From positions 1,178,001-1,242,000 of the forward strand of contig NZ_CP080525.1 in assembly GCF_024746815.1 (NCBI RefSeq): DNA of 64,000 nucleotides, in the 5' to 3' direction. Source of the stretch: Mesorhizobium sp. AR07. GTDB lineage: Bacteria; Pseudomonadota; Alphaproteobacteria; Rhizobiales; Rhizobiaceae. Positions 54,461 through 63,518 of the stretch are shown here, in pieces (positions within the stretch are counted from its first letter, which is position 1; every line of letters starts with the position of its first letter). Both the position numbers and the translations under genes were made by a program. The notes beneath the pieces are model-generated. The model did no database searches. It was not told the DNA's origin and saw only the letters and a list, made by a program, of their open reading frames with translations.

Positions 54461-55477
54461 CTACTTGAAGGCCGTCTCGACCTTAAGCGCGCCGTTCACG
54501 ACTTTTGCTTTCGCCTCGTCGATCTTGGCCTTTACCGAGGCCGGCACCAGGGCATCGTTATAGACCAGGCCGACACCGTCATTGGCCAGGCCATAGATCT
54601 TGAGCTTGCCGAACTCGGCCTTGCCGTCACGGACCTGCCCGATCGAGTCGTAGATCGAGTTGCCGATCTGCTTCAGCATCGAAGCAAGGACGTTCTCGGG
54701 GTGCAATCCGTTCTGGTCGGAGTCGACGCCGATCGCATATTTTTTGGCGTCCGCAGCGCCTTTCAATATGCCCAGGCCTGCAGGACCGGCGACGTTGTAG
54801 ACGACGTTGGCGCCATTCTCGATGGCGGTCTTGGTGAGGTCATAGGCTTTCTGGGCATCGTTGAAGTTGCCTATGAAGATCACCTGGACTTCGATGTTCG
54901 GCACCACTGTCTTGGCGCCCTGCTTGAAGCCGACGATGAAGTCCTGGATGACCGGGAGGTCCATGCCGGCGACCACCGCGATCTTCGGCTCACCGGAGGA
55001 AAGCGGGAATTCCGCCTTGTCCGTCGCCGCAATCGCCGCGAGTGCCCCGGCGAGATAAGATCCCTCGTTCTGCGCATACTTCACCGAAAGAACGTTCGGC
55101 AGATCCAGCTGATCGTCGAAGAAGACATACTTCTGTTCGGGATGCTGGGGCGCGACGGCCGCCAGGTTGTCGTGCATGTTCGGCCCGGTGAAGATGATGT
55201 TCCATTCGCCGGAATTGGAGACCGCTTCAAGATTCTGGCGCCACAATTGCGGATCGCTCGGCGAGGCCTGCAGCAGGCGCGTGCGCACGCCGTCCGCCTC
55301 CGCACGCGCAAAGCCGGTTGCGGCATTGTCGTTAAAACCCATGTCGCCCAGATTGTCGCTCATCACATAGACGGCGCTGAGCTTGTCGGCCGCGTTCGCC
55401 GCGCTCGCCATGATCGAGACGGACAGCAATCCGCCGGTAACGCCGGCCAGTAACTTCGAAAGGATCCTCATCATCAT
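54461..55477 (-). CDS. BMP-family substrate-binding protein
   Basis: The 338-aa protein has a signal peptide (about 1-29, ending AANAADK) and the PnrA/BMP-family fold: VYVMSDNLGDMGFNDNAATGFARAE, YVFFDDQLDLPNVLSV, GSYLAGALAA, VNVA-type GADAKKYAIGVDSDQNGLHP. The family binds purine nucleosides or related compounds in the periplasm and feeds the ATPase/permeases encoded downstream. The start follows the nucleoside-hydrolase stop by a four-base overlap. Confidence 0.93.
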   Translation of the reverse strand: MMMRILSKLLAGVTGGLLSVSIMASAANAADKLSAVYVMSDNLGDMGFNDNAATGFARAEADGVRTRLLQASPSDPQLWRQNLEAVSNSGEWNIIFTGPNMHDNLAAVAPQHPEQKYVFFDDQLDLPNVLSVKYAQNEGSYLAGALAAIAATDKAEFPLSSGEPKIAVVAGMDLPVIQDFIVGFKQGAKTVVPNIEVQVIFIGNFNDAQKAYDLTKTAIENGANVVYNVAGPAGLGILKGAADAKKYAIGVDSDQNGLHPENVLASMLKQIGNSIYDSIGQVRDGKAEFGKLKIYGLANDGVGLVYNDALVPASVKAKIDEAKAKVVNGALKVETAFK

Positions 55478-56484
55478 CGTGTTCCCTGTTGTTGTATCGT
55501 TTGATGTGCTGCTGCTGGAATTGCGTTGCGGGCTTCGGCATCGCCGAGTTGGAGTGACGCGATCGACGCGATCGACACCAAAAGAGCCTCCTGCGTGGCC
55601 GCGACGTCGAACTCGATCACCACGTCGCAGTTGGCGGGCTTGTCTGACCTGCCCAGGAAATCGACGACGGTGCGCCCGTAGTTCAGCCCCGGCGCCGTCT
55701 CGATGTCGACGCGGGCCCTGACGGTCCTTGCAATGCCCGGCTGCGCGGCCACGAGCACGGCGCAGGGATCATGCAGCGGTGCTTCAGCCGGCGTGAGGAC
55801 ATTCGGCTTGTGTGTTGCACGCAGGGACGCCAGCAATTCTGCCGCGAATTTCGCGGCAGGCGCGCTAAGCGCCGCGACGCGCGCAATCAGCGTGTCCGTG
55901 ATTGGCACCGTGCCACTCGCATCCACCGGCACCATGGTCAGCGGAATCCCCGAACCGTAGACGATCGCCGCTGCCTCGGGGTCGCACAGGATGTTCCATT
56001 CGGCCGCCGCCGTTTTCGTCCCCAACCCCCACGCACCGCTGAGCGTGACGATCCTGCCGATCACTGGCTGGATCCGCGGGTAGCGGCGCAGGGCAAGGGC
56101 GATATTGGTCAGCGGTCCGGTTGCGACGATCGTCAGGCCGGGCCGCGCGACGGCCTCGGCTGCGATCCGATCGACGGAATGCTCCGGGTCCAGTTCCACG
56201 CGCGCCAGGTCGTCGCGAACGGGGTCGAGTGCGCTCTCCATGTCGAGAATGCGGGCGATCAGGCGCTCCCGAAGCAGCGGCCCGACAGAGCCTTCGCACA
56301 CAGGCGCAACCAGCGGAAGGGCCGCGGCGACGGCAATCGCGGCATTGATGGCTGTCCGATCGCTCGAAAGATGTCCGGCCCCCGTCGTCACGGCCAGAAG
56401 GCGGACCGCCGGATGTCCCAACGCGGCCAGGATGGCGAGTGCGTCGTCGTTGCCGGGGTCGCAGTCGTGCACAAGGTCAAGCAT
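55474..56484 (-). CDS. Inosine-uridine-preferring nucleoside hydrolase (IunH-like)
   Basis: The 336-aa protein begins MLDLVHDCDPGNDDALAIL, with the calcium/substrate Asp cluster D-x-D-x3-DD at 7-14, then TIVATGPLTNIALAL and EWNILCDPEAAAIVY. It splits the N-glycosidic bond of nucleosides into base and ribose. A much longer in-frame stretch upstream of ATG 56484 lies in the preceding gene and has no family character. Nine bases separate it from the preceding gene; the binding protein follows with a four-base overlap. Confidence 0.93.
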   Translation of the reverse strand: MLDLVHDCDPGNDDALAILAALGHPAVRLLAVTTGAGHLSSDRTAINAAIAVAAALPLVAPVCEGSVGPLLRERLIARILDMESALDPVRDDLARVELDPEHSVDRIAAEAVARPGLTIVATGPLTNIALALRRYPRIQPVIGRIVTLSGAWGLGTKTAAAEWNILCDPEAAAIVYGSGIPLTMVPVDASGTVPITDTLIARVAALSAPAAKFAAELLASLRATHKPNVLTPAEAPLHDPCAVLVAAQPGIARTVRARVDIETAPGLNYGRTVVDFLGRSDKPANCDVVIEFDVAATQEALLVSIASIASLQLGDAEARNAIPAAAHQTIQQQGTR

Positions 56485-56492
56485 CGGCGTCG

Positions 56493-57245
56493 TCAGCCGC
56501 GACCCGTCCAGGCGACGAGATTGCACCACATGGCCTTGTAGCCGGGCCAGTTGGTGAATTCGGCGGGACACCAATGCGGACTGCAGTCCGACATGAAGGC
56601 AGCCGTGCGGCCCTTGCCATGTTCGGTCAATGCCAGAAGCGGATCGTCGCCGACGGTCGCCAGGAGCTCCGCGCCTTGCGCCAGCGTCACGCGATTGTAG
56701 CCGAGCAATGCCGGCAACGGCCCTTGCACCCCGTCGAGCACAGGATGGGTATCGCGCACGATCTGGCCGACAACGCCTTCGGGATGTTCGCGCCGGTCGT
56801 CCGTCGCCATCAAGCGAACGGGAAGACAGGCCTCGACCGGCGTATCCTTCCAGCAGCCCTTGGCTTCGATCCCGGTAAAAGTCAGGTAGCCGCCGACCAT
56901 GACCAGCCCGCCGCCGCCCTGCACGTAATCCGCGATCACGTTCAGCCTGTTGGGAGACCGCTGCGCGTGCAGCCAGGTCTTGGGGGCGAGCAGCAGCGTG
57001 TTGGCCCCGATGTCGCTCAGGATTACGGTCGCGTATTTCCGCAACCCGTCGACAGTGTCGGGAAAATCCGTCGGAGCGGCATGGTTCTGGATGACATCGA
57101 CCTGGTAGCCGCCGGCCTCGAGCGCGGCCTTGAGGATCGAATAGCCCTCCCCGAACGATGTCGTGGTGAAGGAATCGAACCCCTTGGTGTGCGTCGCCGT
57201 CGTGAACCAGGTCTCGCCGACAATCAGGATTCTCTTGCCAGTCAT
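56493..57245 (-). CDS. GATase1-like protein, paralogue 1
   Basis: The 250-aa protein (start after GGGAGAATGTG, MTGKRILIVGETWFTTATHTKG) belongs with the class I glutamine-amidotransferase-like fold (PF07090 type): ILSDIGANTLLL, GGGGLVMVGGYLTFTG and HGKGRTAAFMSDCSPHW. The G-x-C-x-G nucleophile elbow of true amidotransferases is missing, so it is probably not a glutaminase. It is first in the leftward operon, upstream of the nucleoside hydrolase. A second copy of the family lies at 60918-61691. Confidence 0.85.
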   Translation of the reverse strand: MTGKRILIVGETWFTTATHTKGFDSFTTTSFGEGYSILKAALEAGGYQVDVIQNHAAPTDFPDTVDGLRKYATVILSDIGANTLLLAPKTWLHAQRSPNRLNVIADYVQGGGGLVMVGGYLTFTGIEAKGCWKDTPVEACLPVRLMATDDRREHPEGVVGQIVRDTHPVLDGVQGPLPALLGYNRVTLAQGAELLATVGDDPLLALTEHGKGRTAAFMSDCSPHWCPAEFTNWPGYKAMWCNLVAWTGRG

Positions 57246-57316
57246 CACATTCTCCCGACCTTGTATTCGGAGGCGGATGTCGCGTATGGGCGATTGGCCA
57301 GATGCTCGACATTGCC

Positions 57317-57358
57317 TTGTCTGGATGCTATCTACACGAGTAGAATTGCACTTGCAAG
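57317..57358 (+). promoter_or_regulatory. Candidate promoter and operator for the rightward hydrolase/LacI genes
   Basis: TTGTCT (57317-57322), an 18-base spacer and TAGAAT (57341-57346) resemble a sigma-70 promoter on the forward strand. The perfect palindrome CTTGCAAG (57351-57358) lies at the expected transcription start, where a LacI-type repressor would block. The site is in the 223-bp divergent region between the two operons; the opposite promoter was not identified. Confidence 0.4.
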
Positions 57359-57468
57359 CATTGCGGACCGAAGCGCCTGTGCAAAAATTAAAGCGTCGTG
57401 CCATGGCTGGACGTGACAGGACGCCTGCGGCACGCTGCGTGCGCGGATCAGAGGAAGAGGTCGTTCGA

Positions 57469-58353
57469 ATGCCGCTGTATCGTCAGTTCGAAACGCAGGA
57501 ACAGCTCGACTGGGAGTACAGGCCGGAGCTCAGGATAGACGACCCCAAGGCGTTCGAGAACATTATCGCCGGCCGCATTGCGGAGGCCGAAGCGGCGAGA
57601 AAAACCCTCAACCGCACGCCCGACGTTCACTACGGGCCGACCCGAATGGAGAAGCTCGACATCTATCCCGCCAGCAAGGCCGGTGCTCCGATCGTGATCT
57701 TCATCCATGGCGGCTACTGGTTCGACGGACGCCTGAAAAAGGAGAACTACATCTGGGTGGCCAAGGGCTTTACCGGCAATGACGTGACCACCGTCATTAT
57801 CGACTACGACGTTTGCCCCAAGGTCACCGTGGACGAGATCGTCCGCCAGTGTCGGGCCGCGATTGCCTGGGCTTACAAGAACGCCAGCACATTCGGCGCC
57901 GACGGCAACCGGATCTATGTGACCGGCAATTCCGCCGGCGGCCATCTGACGGCGATGATGGCGGTGACCGATTGGGTGAACGATTACGGGCTGCCGGCGG
58001 ACGTCATCAAGGGGGGCTGCCCGATCAGCGGCCTCTATGACATCGAACCCTTCCAGTACACATGGATCCAGCCGAAGATACAGTTCAACGGCCAGCAGGT
58101 CAGGCGCAACAGCCCGATACTGCACGTACCGCACAATGGGATTCCGCTGCTCGTCAGCTGGGGTTCCAACGAGAGCACGGAATTCTGGCGGCAATCGGAG
58201 GAGTTCTGCGCGGCCTGGCAGGCCAAGGGCAACAAGGTCCAGGCCCATCCGCAGGAGGGCTGCGATCATTTCACGGCCATCAGCGCCTTTGCCGACAAGG
58301 AAAGTTCCTTCTTGAAGCAGATCATGAAACACATGCATGAATGCTGGGTCTGA
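57469..58353 (+). CDS. Alpha/beta hydrolase (arylformamidase-like)
   Basis: The 294-aa protein has VIFIHGGYWFDGRLKKE (HGGYW oxyanion loop), VTGNSAGGHLTAMMA (Ser nucleophile), VSWGSNESTEF and a late HF (catalytic His in GCDHFTAIS). The HGGYW entry is characteristic of arylformamidase/kynurenine-formamidase-like hydrolases. GAGGAAGAGG precedes ATG 57469. It diverges from the leftward operon and stands before the LacI gene, so its substrate is likely the formamide or ester of the same compound. Confidence 0.87.
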   Translation: MPLYRQFETQEQLDWEYRPELRIDDPKAFENIIAGRIAEAEAARKTLNRTPDVHYGPTRMEKLDIYPASKAGAPIVIFIHGGYWFDGRLKKENYIWVAKGFTGNDVTTVIIDYDVCPKVTVDEIVRQCRAAIAWAYKNASTFGADGNRIYVTGNSAGGHLTAMMAVTDWVNDYGLPADVIKGGCPISGLYDIEPFQYTWIQPKIQFNGQQVRRNSPILHVPHNGIPLLVSWGSNESTEFWRQSEEFCAAWQAKGNKVQAHPQEGCDHFTAISAFADKESSFLKQIMKHMHECWV

Positions 58354-58399
58354 GGACACGGAAAGTTCGGCCGGTTTCCCGAGGGGCAAGGCAGGTGTG

Positions 58400-59401
58400 A
58401 TGGTCACCCGATCGGACGTTGCAAGGCGCGCAGGGACTTCGACAGCCGTCGTCAGCTATGTCGTCAATGACGGGCCGCGGCCTGTCGCGACCGAAACCCG
58501 GCAACGCGTGCTCGACGCCATCGCCGCGCTCGGCTATCGCCCGAACCGCGTCGCACAGTCCTTGCGAGGGCAACGGTCGCGCGTCCTCGGCCTGATCGTC
58601 CCCGACATTTCCAACCCGTTCTACGCCGAGCTGGCCCGGGTGATCGAGAACTGCGCCGACCTCTCGGGATACACGCTTGTGCTCGGCAACAGCGAGCAGG
58701 ATGCGCAACGCGAGCTGCGCTATGTCCGCACCTTTCTCGACCGGCAGGTCGATGGCCTCTTTCTGATCAGCGGCAGCAGTTCCGATGAACTGACCGCTCT
58801 GTTCTCGGAGATTGCCATTCCCTTCATCCTGCTCGATCGCCGCCTCAACTATGCGCCGAACGCCTTTCTCCTGGCGACGGACAGCTTCGCCGGCGCGGTC
58901 ACCGCGACCAGGCATCTTCTCTCGCTCGGCCACACCGACATAGCCGCACTTTGCGGCCCGGTTCGGGTGCCAAGCGAGCGCGCACGAGGATACGCGCATG
59001 CGATGGCCGATGCTGGCCTCAAGCCGGTCCTGCATCACAGCCAGGAGTACGACCGCCAGTCATCCTATGAACTCGCCCGCATCATGTTGGCGGCACCGGA
59101 AAGGCCGAGCGCCATCTTCGCCACCTATGATCTCGCCGGGATCAGCATCTTGCGCGCCGCCGCAGATCTGGGGCTCAAAACTCCAGCCGACCTCGCGGTC
59201 GTGGCCTATGACAACATTCTGGAGGGACAATACACCGTCCCTCGCCTGACGACGGTCGCCCAGCCGACCGAAGAGCTGGGCAGCAGCGCTACCAGACACC
59301 TCATCGGCCTGGTCGAAGGCGACATCGAAGTCAAATTTGGAATGGAATTCATCGTGCCAAGGCTGATCATACGTGAAAGCTGCGGCGGCAGCCGCGCATA
59401 G
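58400..59401 (+). CDS. LacI-family transcriptional regulator
   Basis: The 333-aa protein has the N-terminal HTH VTRSDVARRAGTSTAVVSYVVNDGPRPV with hinge QSLRGQRSRVLGLIVPDISNPFYAEL, then a periplasmic-binding-like effector domain. The start at 58400 has GCAGG upstream; a start at 58337 overlaps the hydrolase stop. It probably controls the adjacent hydrolase and the divergent operon in response to a sugar or nucleoside-derived effector. Confidence 0.92.
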   Translation: MVTRSDVARRAGTSTAVVSYVVNDGPRPVATETRQRVLDAIAALGYRPNRVAQSLRGQRSRVLGLIVPDISNPFYAELARVIENCADLSGYTLVLGNSEQDAQRELRYVRTFLDRQVDGLFLISGSSSDELTALFSEIAIPFILLDRRLNYAPNAFLLATDSFAGAVTATRHLLSLGHTDIAALCGPVRVPSERARGYAHAMADAGLKPVLHHSQEYDRQSSYELARIMLAAPERPSAIFATYDLAGISILRAAADLGLKTPADLAVVAYDNILEGQYTVPRLTTVAQPTEELGSSATRHLIGLVEGDIEVKFGMEFIVPRLIIRESCGGSRA

Positions 59402-59499
59402 GCGGCCGATGAATCAAGCCCTGCTCCGAACGCCCGATTGAGCCGCACGGACCAAACAAAGTGCAGACAATTCGCGTGCACAATCTTTTTGCCGAAAAT

Positions 59500-59514
59500 T
59501 TGAAATTTGTTCAA
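59500..59514. promoter_or_regulatory. LacI-type operator candidate O1
   Basis: TTGAA-ATTTG-TTCAA is a 15-bp inverted repeat with half-sites TTGAA/TTCAA, in the 256-bp region between the LacI gene and the LacI-PfkB gene. A second copy of the same half-sites lies 135 bp downstream. Confidence 0.5.
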
Positions 59515-59606
59515 TCGCAGAAAGAACGATCCTGCAATTGGCTTTCATACGGTACAATCTTCCAAGAAAAGACGGGTACCATCTCCTCTTTTAGAAGATG
59601 ATTTCA

Positions 59607-59649
59607 TTGAGGCGTGACCTTTCCGCTGTTACCGTTTGAAACGCTTCAA
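59607..59649 (+). promoter_or_regulatory. Candidate promoter and operator O2 of the LacI-PfkB gene
   Basis: TTGAGG (59607-59612), a 17-base spacer and TACCGT (59630-59635) form a possible promoter; directly after it TTGAA-ACGC-TTCAA (59636-59649) is an inverted repeat with the same half-sites as O1. It lies eight bases before the ATG at 59658, where a bound repressor would block transcription and translation alike. Confidence 0.45.
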
Positions 59650-59657
59650 TTGGAACC

Positions 59658-60845
59658 ATGCAATTGCTACGCAAGCGCCCGACGATAGCGGATGTCGCAC
59701 GAACCGCCGGTGTTTCCATCGGAACGGTGTCGAACTTCATCAATGGGACCGCCGGCCTCAAGGAAGGCACGCGCGACCGGATCGAGAAGGCGGTTGCCGC
59801 GCTGATGTACCGGCCGAGCTCCTTTGCGCGCTCGCTGCCGGGCCGCGCGCCTCGCAGGCCAAAAAACCTCGATCATCTGCCAAGGCTTCTGGTCGCTGGC
59901 CGGGTGAGCGTCGACTTCCTGTGCCGCGTCGACGTGTTGCCACATCGTGACGACCGGATCACCGCCAGCCATATCGAAAAGGCGTTGGGCGGCCCCGCGG
60001 CCAATCTCGCGGTTGCTGCCGCCGGGGTCGGAGCGCCCTACGCTCTCGATGTCGAGTTGGCGACGGCGGTCGGCGAGGATGCCGAGAGCGACTGGGCACT
60101 CGGCGCACTTTCGAAACTGGGCGTCCACGCCTTGCCGATCCGCAGCACGCCCAACAACCGCCTCTCCCAAGCCATCGTCATCATCGAGCGCAACGGCAGC
60201 CGCACGATCATCAGCGAGCCGTTCGAGCTTGGCGAGGTCGATTTGACCGCCAATCTCGATATCCAGCCCGAGCAACGTCCGGCCTGCCTTCATATCGAGG
60301 GCTTTCACTGTGAAACGATGACCGCCTCCATCGCGCGTTTTCACCAGGCAGGCTGGAAGGTGAGCCTGCATTCGGCCGGCCTGCCCAAGAGCGCGCGCAC
60401 GCCGGAAACCTTCACGCAGATGGTCAGACAGATCGACCTGACCTTCATCAACGACGTCATGATGCGGGAGATTTTCGACTTTCGCACCCGCATGGCGACA
60501 ATGATCGAGGAGGTGCGGCTGATGCTGTCACGCATCAAGCGGCGCGGAACGGTCGTGCTCACCCTCGGCGAATTTGGCGCGGTCGTCTTTCCGGCAAATG
60601 GCGGCCCGCAGATCGAGGTGCCGGCACTGCCGGTCAATCGCGTCGATGCGACGGGCGCCGGCGACAGCTTTGCCGGCATCTTCCTCAGCCTCTGGCTGCA
60701 CGGCGCATCGCTGGACGATGCCGCCCGCCATGCGGCGATTGGCGCAAGCCTGACGACAACGGTCGAAGGCGCGCAGGGATACATCGCGGACTTCGCGACA
60801 CTGAAGGCTGCCGCCTTGGCGAACAGCCCCATGATGGCAAGCTGA
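59658..60845 (+). CDS. LacI-type DNA-binding domain fused to a PfkB carbohydrate kinase
   Basis: The 395-aa protein opens with a LacI HTH (RPTIADVARTAGVSIGTVSNFI, residues 7-28) and a hinge-like helix (YRPSSFARSL). The usual effector domain is replaced by a ribokinase-type kinase: RLLVAGRVSVDFLCRVD at about 76, GGPAANLAVAA (111-121) and the second PfkB signature VDATGAGDSFAGI with catalytic Asp336. All kinase landmarks are intact. Substrate binding could directly alter DNA binding, making one protein both sugar kinase and repressor. Its own promoter region has two TTGAA/TTCAA sites. Confidence 0.9.
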   Translation: MQLLRKRPTIADVARTAGVSIGTVSNFINGTAGLKEGTRDRIEKAVAALMYRPSSFARSLPGRAPRRPKNLDHLPRLLVAGRVSVDFLCRVDVLPHRDDRITASHIEKALGGPAANLAVAAAGVGAPYALDVELATAVGEDAESDWALGALSKLGVHALPIRSTPNNRLSQAIVIIERNGSRTIISEPFELGEVDLTANLDIQPEQRPACLHIEGFHCETMTASIARFHQAGWKVSLHSAGLPKSARTPETFTQMVRQIDLTFINDVMMREIFDFRTRMATMIEEVRLMLSRIKRRGTVVLTLGEFGAVVFPANGGPQIEVPALPVNRVDATGAGDSFAGIFLSLWLHGASLDDAARHAAIGASLTTTVEGAQGYIADFATLKAAALANSPMMAS

Positions 60846-60917
60846 ATCAATGGCTTATCGACGTTTAGATATCCAGCAGACGGGCGTCCGATCTGGCGAC
60901 ATCAGGAGAATATGATC

Positions 60918-61691
60918 ATGGCGAAAACAAAAGTCCTTCTGGTCGGCGAGAGCTGGGTGAGTTCGGCGACCCATTACAAAGGCTTCGATCAGTTCGGCAG
61001 CGTTACCTTCCATCTCGGTGCAACGCCTCTGGTCGACGCCTTGAAAGACAGCGAATTCGATCTTGACTACATGCCGGCCCACGAGGCTGTCGAAAAGCTG
61101 CCTTTCACCATGGAGGGGCTGTCGCAATACAAGGCGATCATCCTGTCCGACATCGGTGCGAACTCGCTCCTGCTCCATCCCGACGTCTGGCTGCACGGCA
61201 AGACGGTTCCCAACCGGCTCAAGCTGCTGCGCGACTGGACGCTGGCCGGCGGCGGCCTGATCATGATCGGCGGCTATTTCAGCTTCCAGGGCATCGACGG
61301 CAAGGCCCGCTGGCATCGCACGGCGGTCGAGGATGCGCTGCCGGTGACCTGCCTTCCCAACGATGACCGACTCGAAATTCCCGAAGGCTTTCGGCCCTCG
61401 ATCACTGGCCCCAGGGATCATCCGATTTTTGCCGGCATCGAAGGCGAATGGCCCCTGCTGCTCGGCGCCAACGAGGTCATCGCCCGCGATCGGGACGATA
61501 TCGAGGTTCTGGCGCGGCTACCACAGGACCAGGGCAGCCATCCCTTGCTGGTCACCGGACGCCATGGCGAGGGCCGCACGCTGGTCTGGACATCGGACAT
61601 CGGTCCGCACTGGCTGCCCAACAGCTTTGTCGAATGGCCCGGCTACGCACGCCTTTGGACCAACGTGCTTCACTGGGTCAGCAAGGCCTAA
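60918..61691 (+). CDS. GATase1-like protein, paralogue 2
   Basis: The 257-aa protein (MAKTKVLLVGESWVSSATHYKGF) is a paralogue of the 56493-57245 product, sharing ILSDIGANSLLL, GGGLIMIGGYFSFQGIDGK and GEGRTLVWTSDIGPHWLP. The Cys nucleophile is absent here too. AGGAGA upstream fits ATG 60918 best; an ATG at 60912 is possible. It lies between the LacI-PfkB gene and the sugar ABC transporter. Keeping two copies in one locus suggests two related steps or substrates. Confidence 0.85.
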   Translation: MAKTKVLLVGESWVSSATHYKGFDQFGSVTFHLGATPLVDALKDSEFDLDYMPAHEAVEKLPFTMEGLSQYKAIILSDIGANSLLLHPDVWLHGKTVPNRLKLLRDWTLAGGGLIMIGGYFSFQGIDGKARWHRTAVEDALPVTCLPNDDRLEIPEGFRPSITGPRDHPIFAGIEGEWPLLLGANEVIARDRDDIEVLARLPQDQGSHPLLVTGRHGEGRTLVWTSDIGPHWLPNSFVEWPGYARLWTNVLHWVSKA

Positions 61692-61718
61692 TCAAACAGC
61701 AATCGCCGGGGAACCGCC

Positions 61719-62489
61719 ATGACCGCACCTTTTCTTGTGGCCAGAAACATCGCAAAACGCTTCGGTGCGCTGACCGCGCTGGCAAATGTCGACCTCGAGA
61801 TCCGCTCCGGCGAGGTGCTGGCGCTTCTCGGCGACAATGGCGCGGGCAAATCGACTTTCATCAAGATCCTGGCGGGCGCCCATCCGCCCAGCGATGGCGA
61901 ACTCGTCATCGAGGGCACTCCGGTGGCCTTTTCTTCACCCAAGGACGCGGCGTCATCGGGAATCGCGACGATCTTCCAGGAACTGGCGCTCTCGGAAAAC
62001 CTGTCGATCGCCGAAAACGTCTTTCTCGGCCGGGAATTGAAACGCTCGATTTTGGGCATTCCTTTCCTGAAGCGCAAAGAGATGCGGCAGCGCGTCGACG
62101 GCCTTCTGAAAGAACTCGACGCTCATATTTCCGATCCGGAAGCGCCTGTCGGCAGCCTGTCAGGTGGCCAGCGTCAGGCCGTCGCCATCTGCCGGGCGCT
62201 CAATCTCAATGCCAGGCTGGTCATCATGGATGAGCCGACGGCAGCGCTTGCCGTTGCCGAGACGCGCAAGGTGCTGGCGCTGACGCGGCGTCTTGCCGCG
62301 CGTGGCTGTGCCGTCGTCCTCATCAGTCACAACATTTCCGAGGTCTTCGAAGTCGCCGACCGGATCGTGGTGTTCCGGCGCGGCCGCAAGGTGGCCGAAC
62401 GGCAGGCCTCCGAGACCAATCACGAGGAAGTCGTTTCGCTCATAACAGGCGCTCATCCCGACGTGCGGGCGCTTGAAAAAGCAAACTGA
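61719..62489 (+). CDS. Sugar ABC transporter ATPase, single domain
   Basis: The 256-aa protein has GDNGAGKST, SLSGGQRQAVAIC, LVIMDEPTAAL and the switch His in LISHN. It is a one-domain ATPase of the CUT2-like (FrcA/RbsA half) kind that works as a dimer with the permease downstream. Twenty-eight bases separate it from the GATase1-like gene. Confidence 0.93.
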   Translation: MTAPFLVARNIAKRFGALTALANVDLEIRSGEVLALLGDNGAGKSTFIKILAGAHPPSDGELVIEGTPVAFSSPKDAASSGIATIFQELALSENLSIAENVFLGRELKRSILGIPFLKRKEMRQRVDGLLKELDAHISDPEAPVGSLSGGQRQAVAICRALNLNARLVIMDEPTAALAVAETRKVLALTRRLAARGCAVVLISHNISEVFEVADRIVVFRRGRKVAERQASETNHEEVVSLITGAHPDVRALEKAN

Positions 62490-62523
62490 AACGCACGTCA
62501 TTTCCAGAGAGGATCAAACCACA

Positions 62524-63510
62524 ATGCTTTCACAGTTCAAGAAAATGCTCACCGCTTCCGTGCTGTCACTTGTCGTTGCGACGGCGGCGCATGCCGCGGA
62601 CAAGCACAGAGTAGCCTTCGTCCCGCAGCTGATCGGCATCCCCTATTTCAACGCGATGGAAGCCGGCGGCAATCGCGCCGCCAAGGATCTGGGCGTCGAT
62701 TTCATTTATTCTGGTCCGGTCGACACCAATCCGGTCGACCAGTTGCAGATCGTCCAGAACCTGATCGACCAGGGTGTCGAGGCGATTTCGGTCAGCGTGC
62801 TCGATGCCTCCAGCATCGCCCCCGTTGTCGAGAGCGCCAAGGCCAAGGGCATCAAGCTGTTCACCAGCGACAGCGATGCGCCCGACAGCGGCCGCGCGGT
62901 CTATGTCGCCCAGGCGACCGACGAAGGCTTGGGCACGACGATCGTCGACGAACTCGTCAAGCGCGTTGGCGAGGACGCAACGATCGGCATCGTATCCGGC
63001 GAGGCAACGGCGTCCAATCTCAACGCCTGGATCGGCTTCATGCAGAAACAAGCCGCCGGCAAATATCCGAAGCTGAAGCTGCTCGCGCCGCAGTTTGCCG
63101 GCGGCACGGCGGAGCGTGCCGCGCAGATCTCCGGTGACCTCATGGCCGCCAACCCCGATATCAAGGCCATCATCGCCGTTGCGTCCTCGACATGCCCGGG
63201 CGTTGCCCAGGCCATCGAAACCGCCGGCAAGATCGGCTCCGTCATCGGCGCCGGCTATTGCAGCCCGAACACGGCACGCTCCTACCTGAAGAGCGGCGCC
63301 TTCGGCTTCACCGTGCTGTGGGATCCCGAGCAGCTCGGCTATCTCACGGTCTGGACCGGCAAGCAGCTGATCGACGGCAAGACCTTCGCGGCGGAAAACA
63401 AGGTTCCGGGCTTCGACAAGCCGGTCACCTACGACGCAGCAAAGGGCATTCTGCTGCTCGGACCACCGGCTGTCTTCACCAAGGACAATGTCGACAAGTT
63501 CAACTTCTGA
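62524..63510 (+). CDS. Sugar ABC transporter substrate-binding protein (RbsB/LsrB-like)
   Basis: The 328-aa protein has a signal peptide (about 1-24, ending AAHAAD) and RVAFVPQLIGIPYFNAMEAGGNRAA, YSGPVDTNPVDQLQIVQNLIDQGVEAISV and GFTVLWDPEQLGYL, the LsrB/RhaS-type periplasmic-binding fold. It is the binding component of the rightward transporter; the ligand could be the free sugar left from nucleoside hydrolysis. Confidence 0.92.
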   Translation: MLSQFKKMLTASVLSLVVATAAHAADKHRVAFVPQLIGIPYFNAMEAGGNRAAKDLGVDFIYSGPVDTNPVDQLQIVQNLIDQGVEAISVSVLDASSIAPVVESAKAKGIKLFTSDSDAPDSGRAVYVAQATDEGLGTTIVDELVKRVGEDATIGIVSGEATASNLNAWIGFMQKQAAGKYPKLKLLAPQFAGGTAERAAQISGDLMAANPDIKAIIAVASSTCPGVAQAIETAGKIGSVIGAGYCSPNTARSYLKSGAFGFTVLWDPEQLGYLTVWTGKQLIDGKTFAAENKVPGFDKPVTYDAAKGILLLGPPAVFTKDNVDKFNF

Positions 63511-63518
63511 GCCCCGGC

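Noticed and set aside
56485..57312. Extension of the nucleoside hydrolase frame to 612 aa
   Set aside because: The extra part lies out of frame inside the GATase1-like gene and is Arg/Ser-rich; the hydrolase starts at ATG 56484 with its Asp motif.
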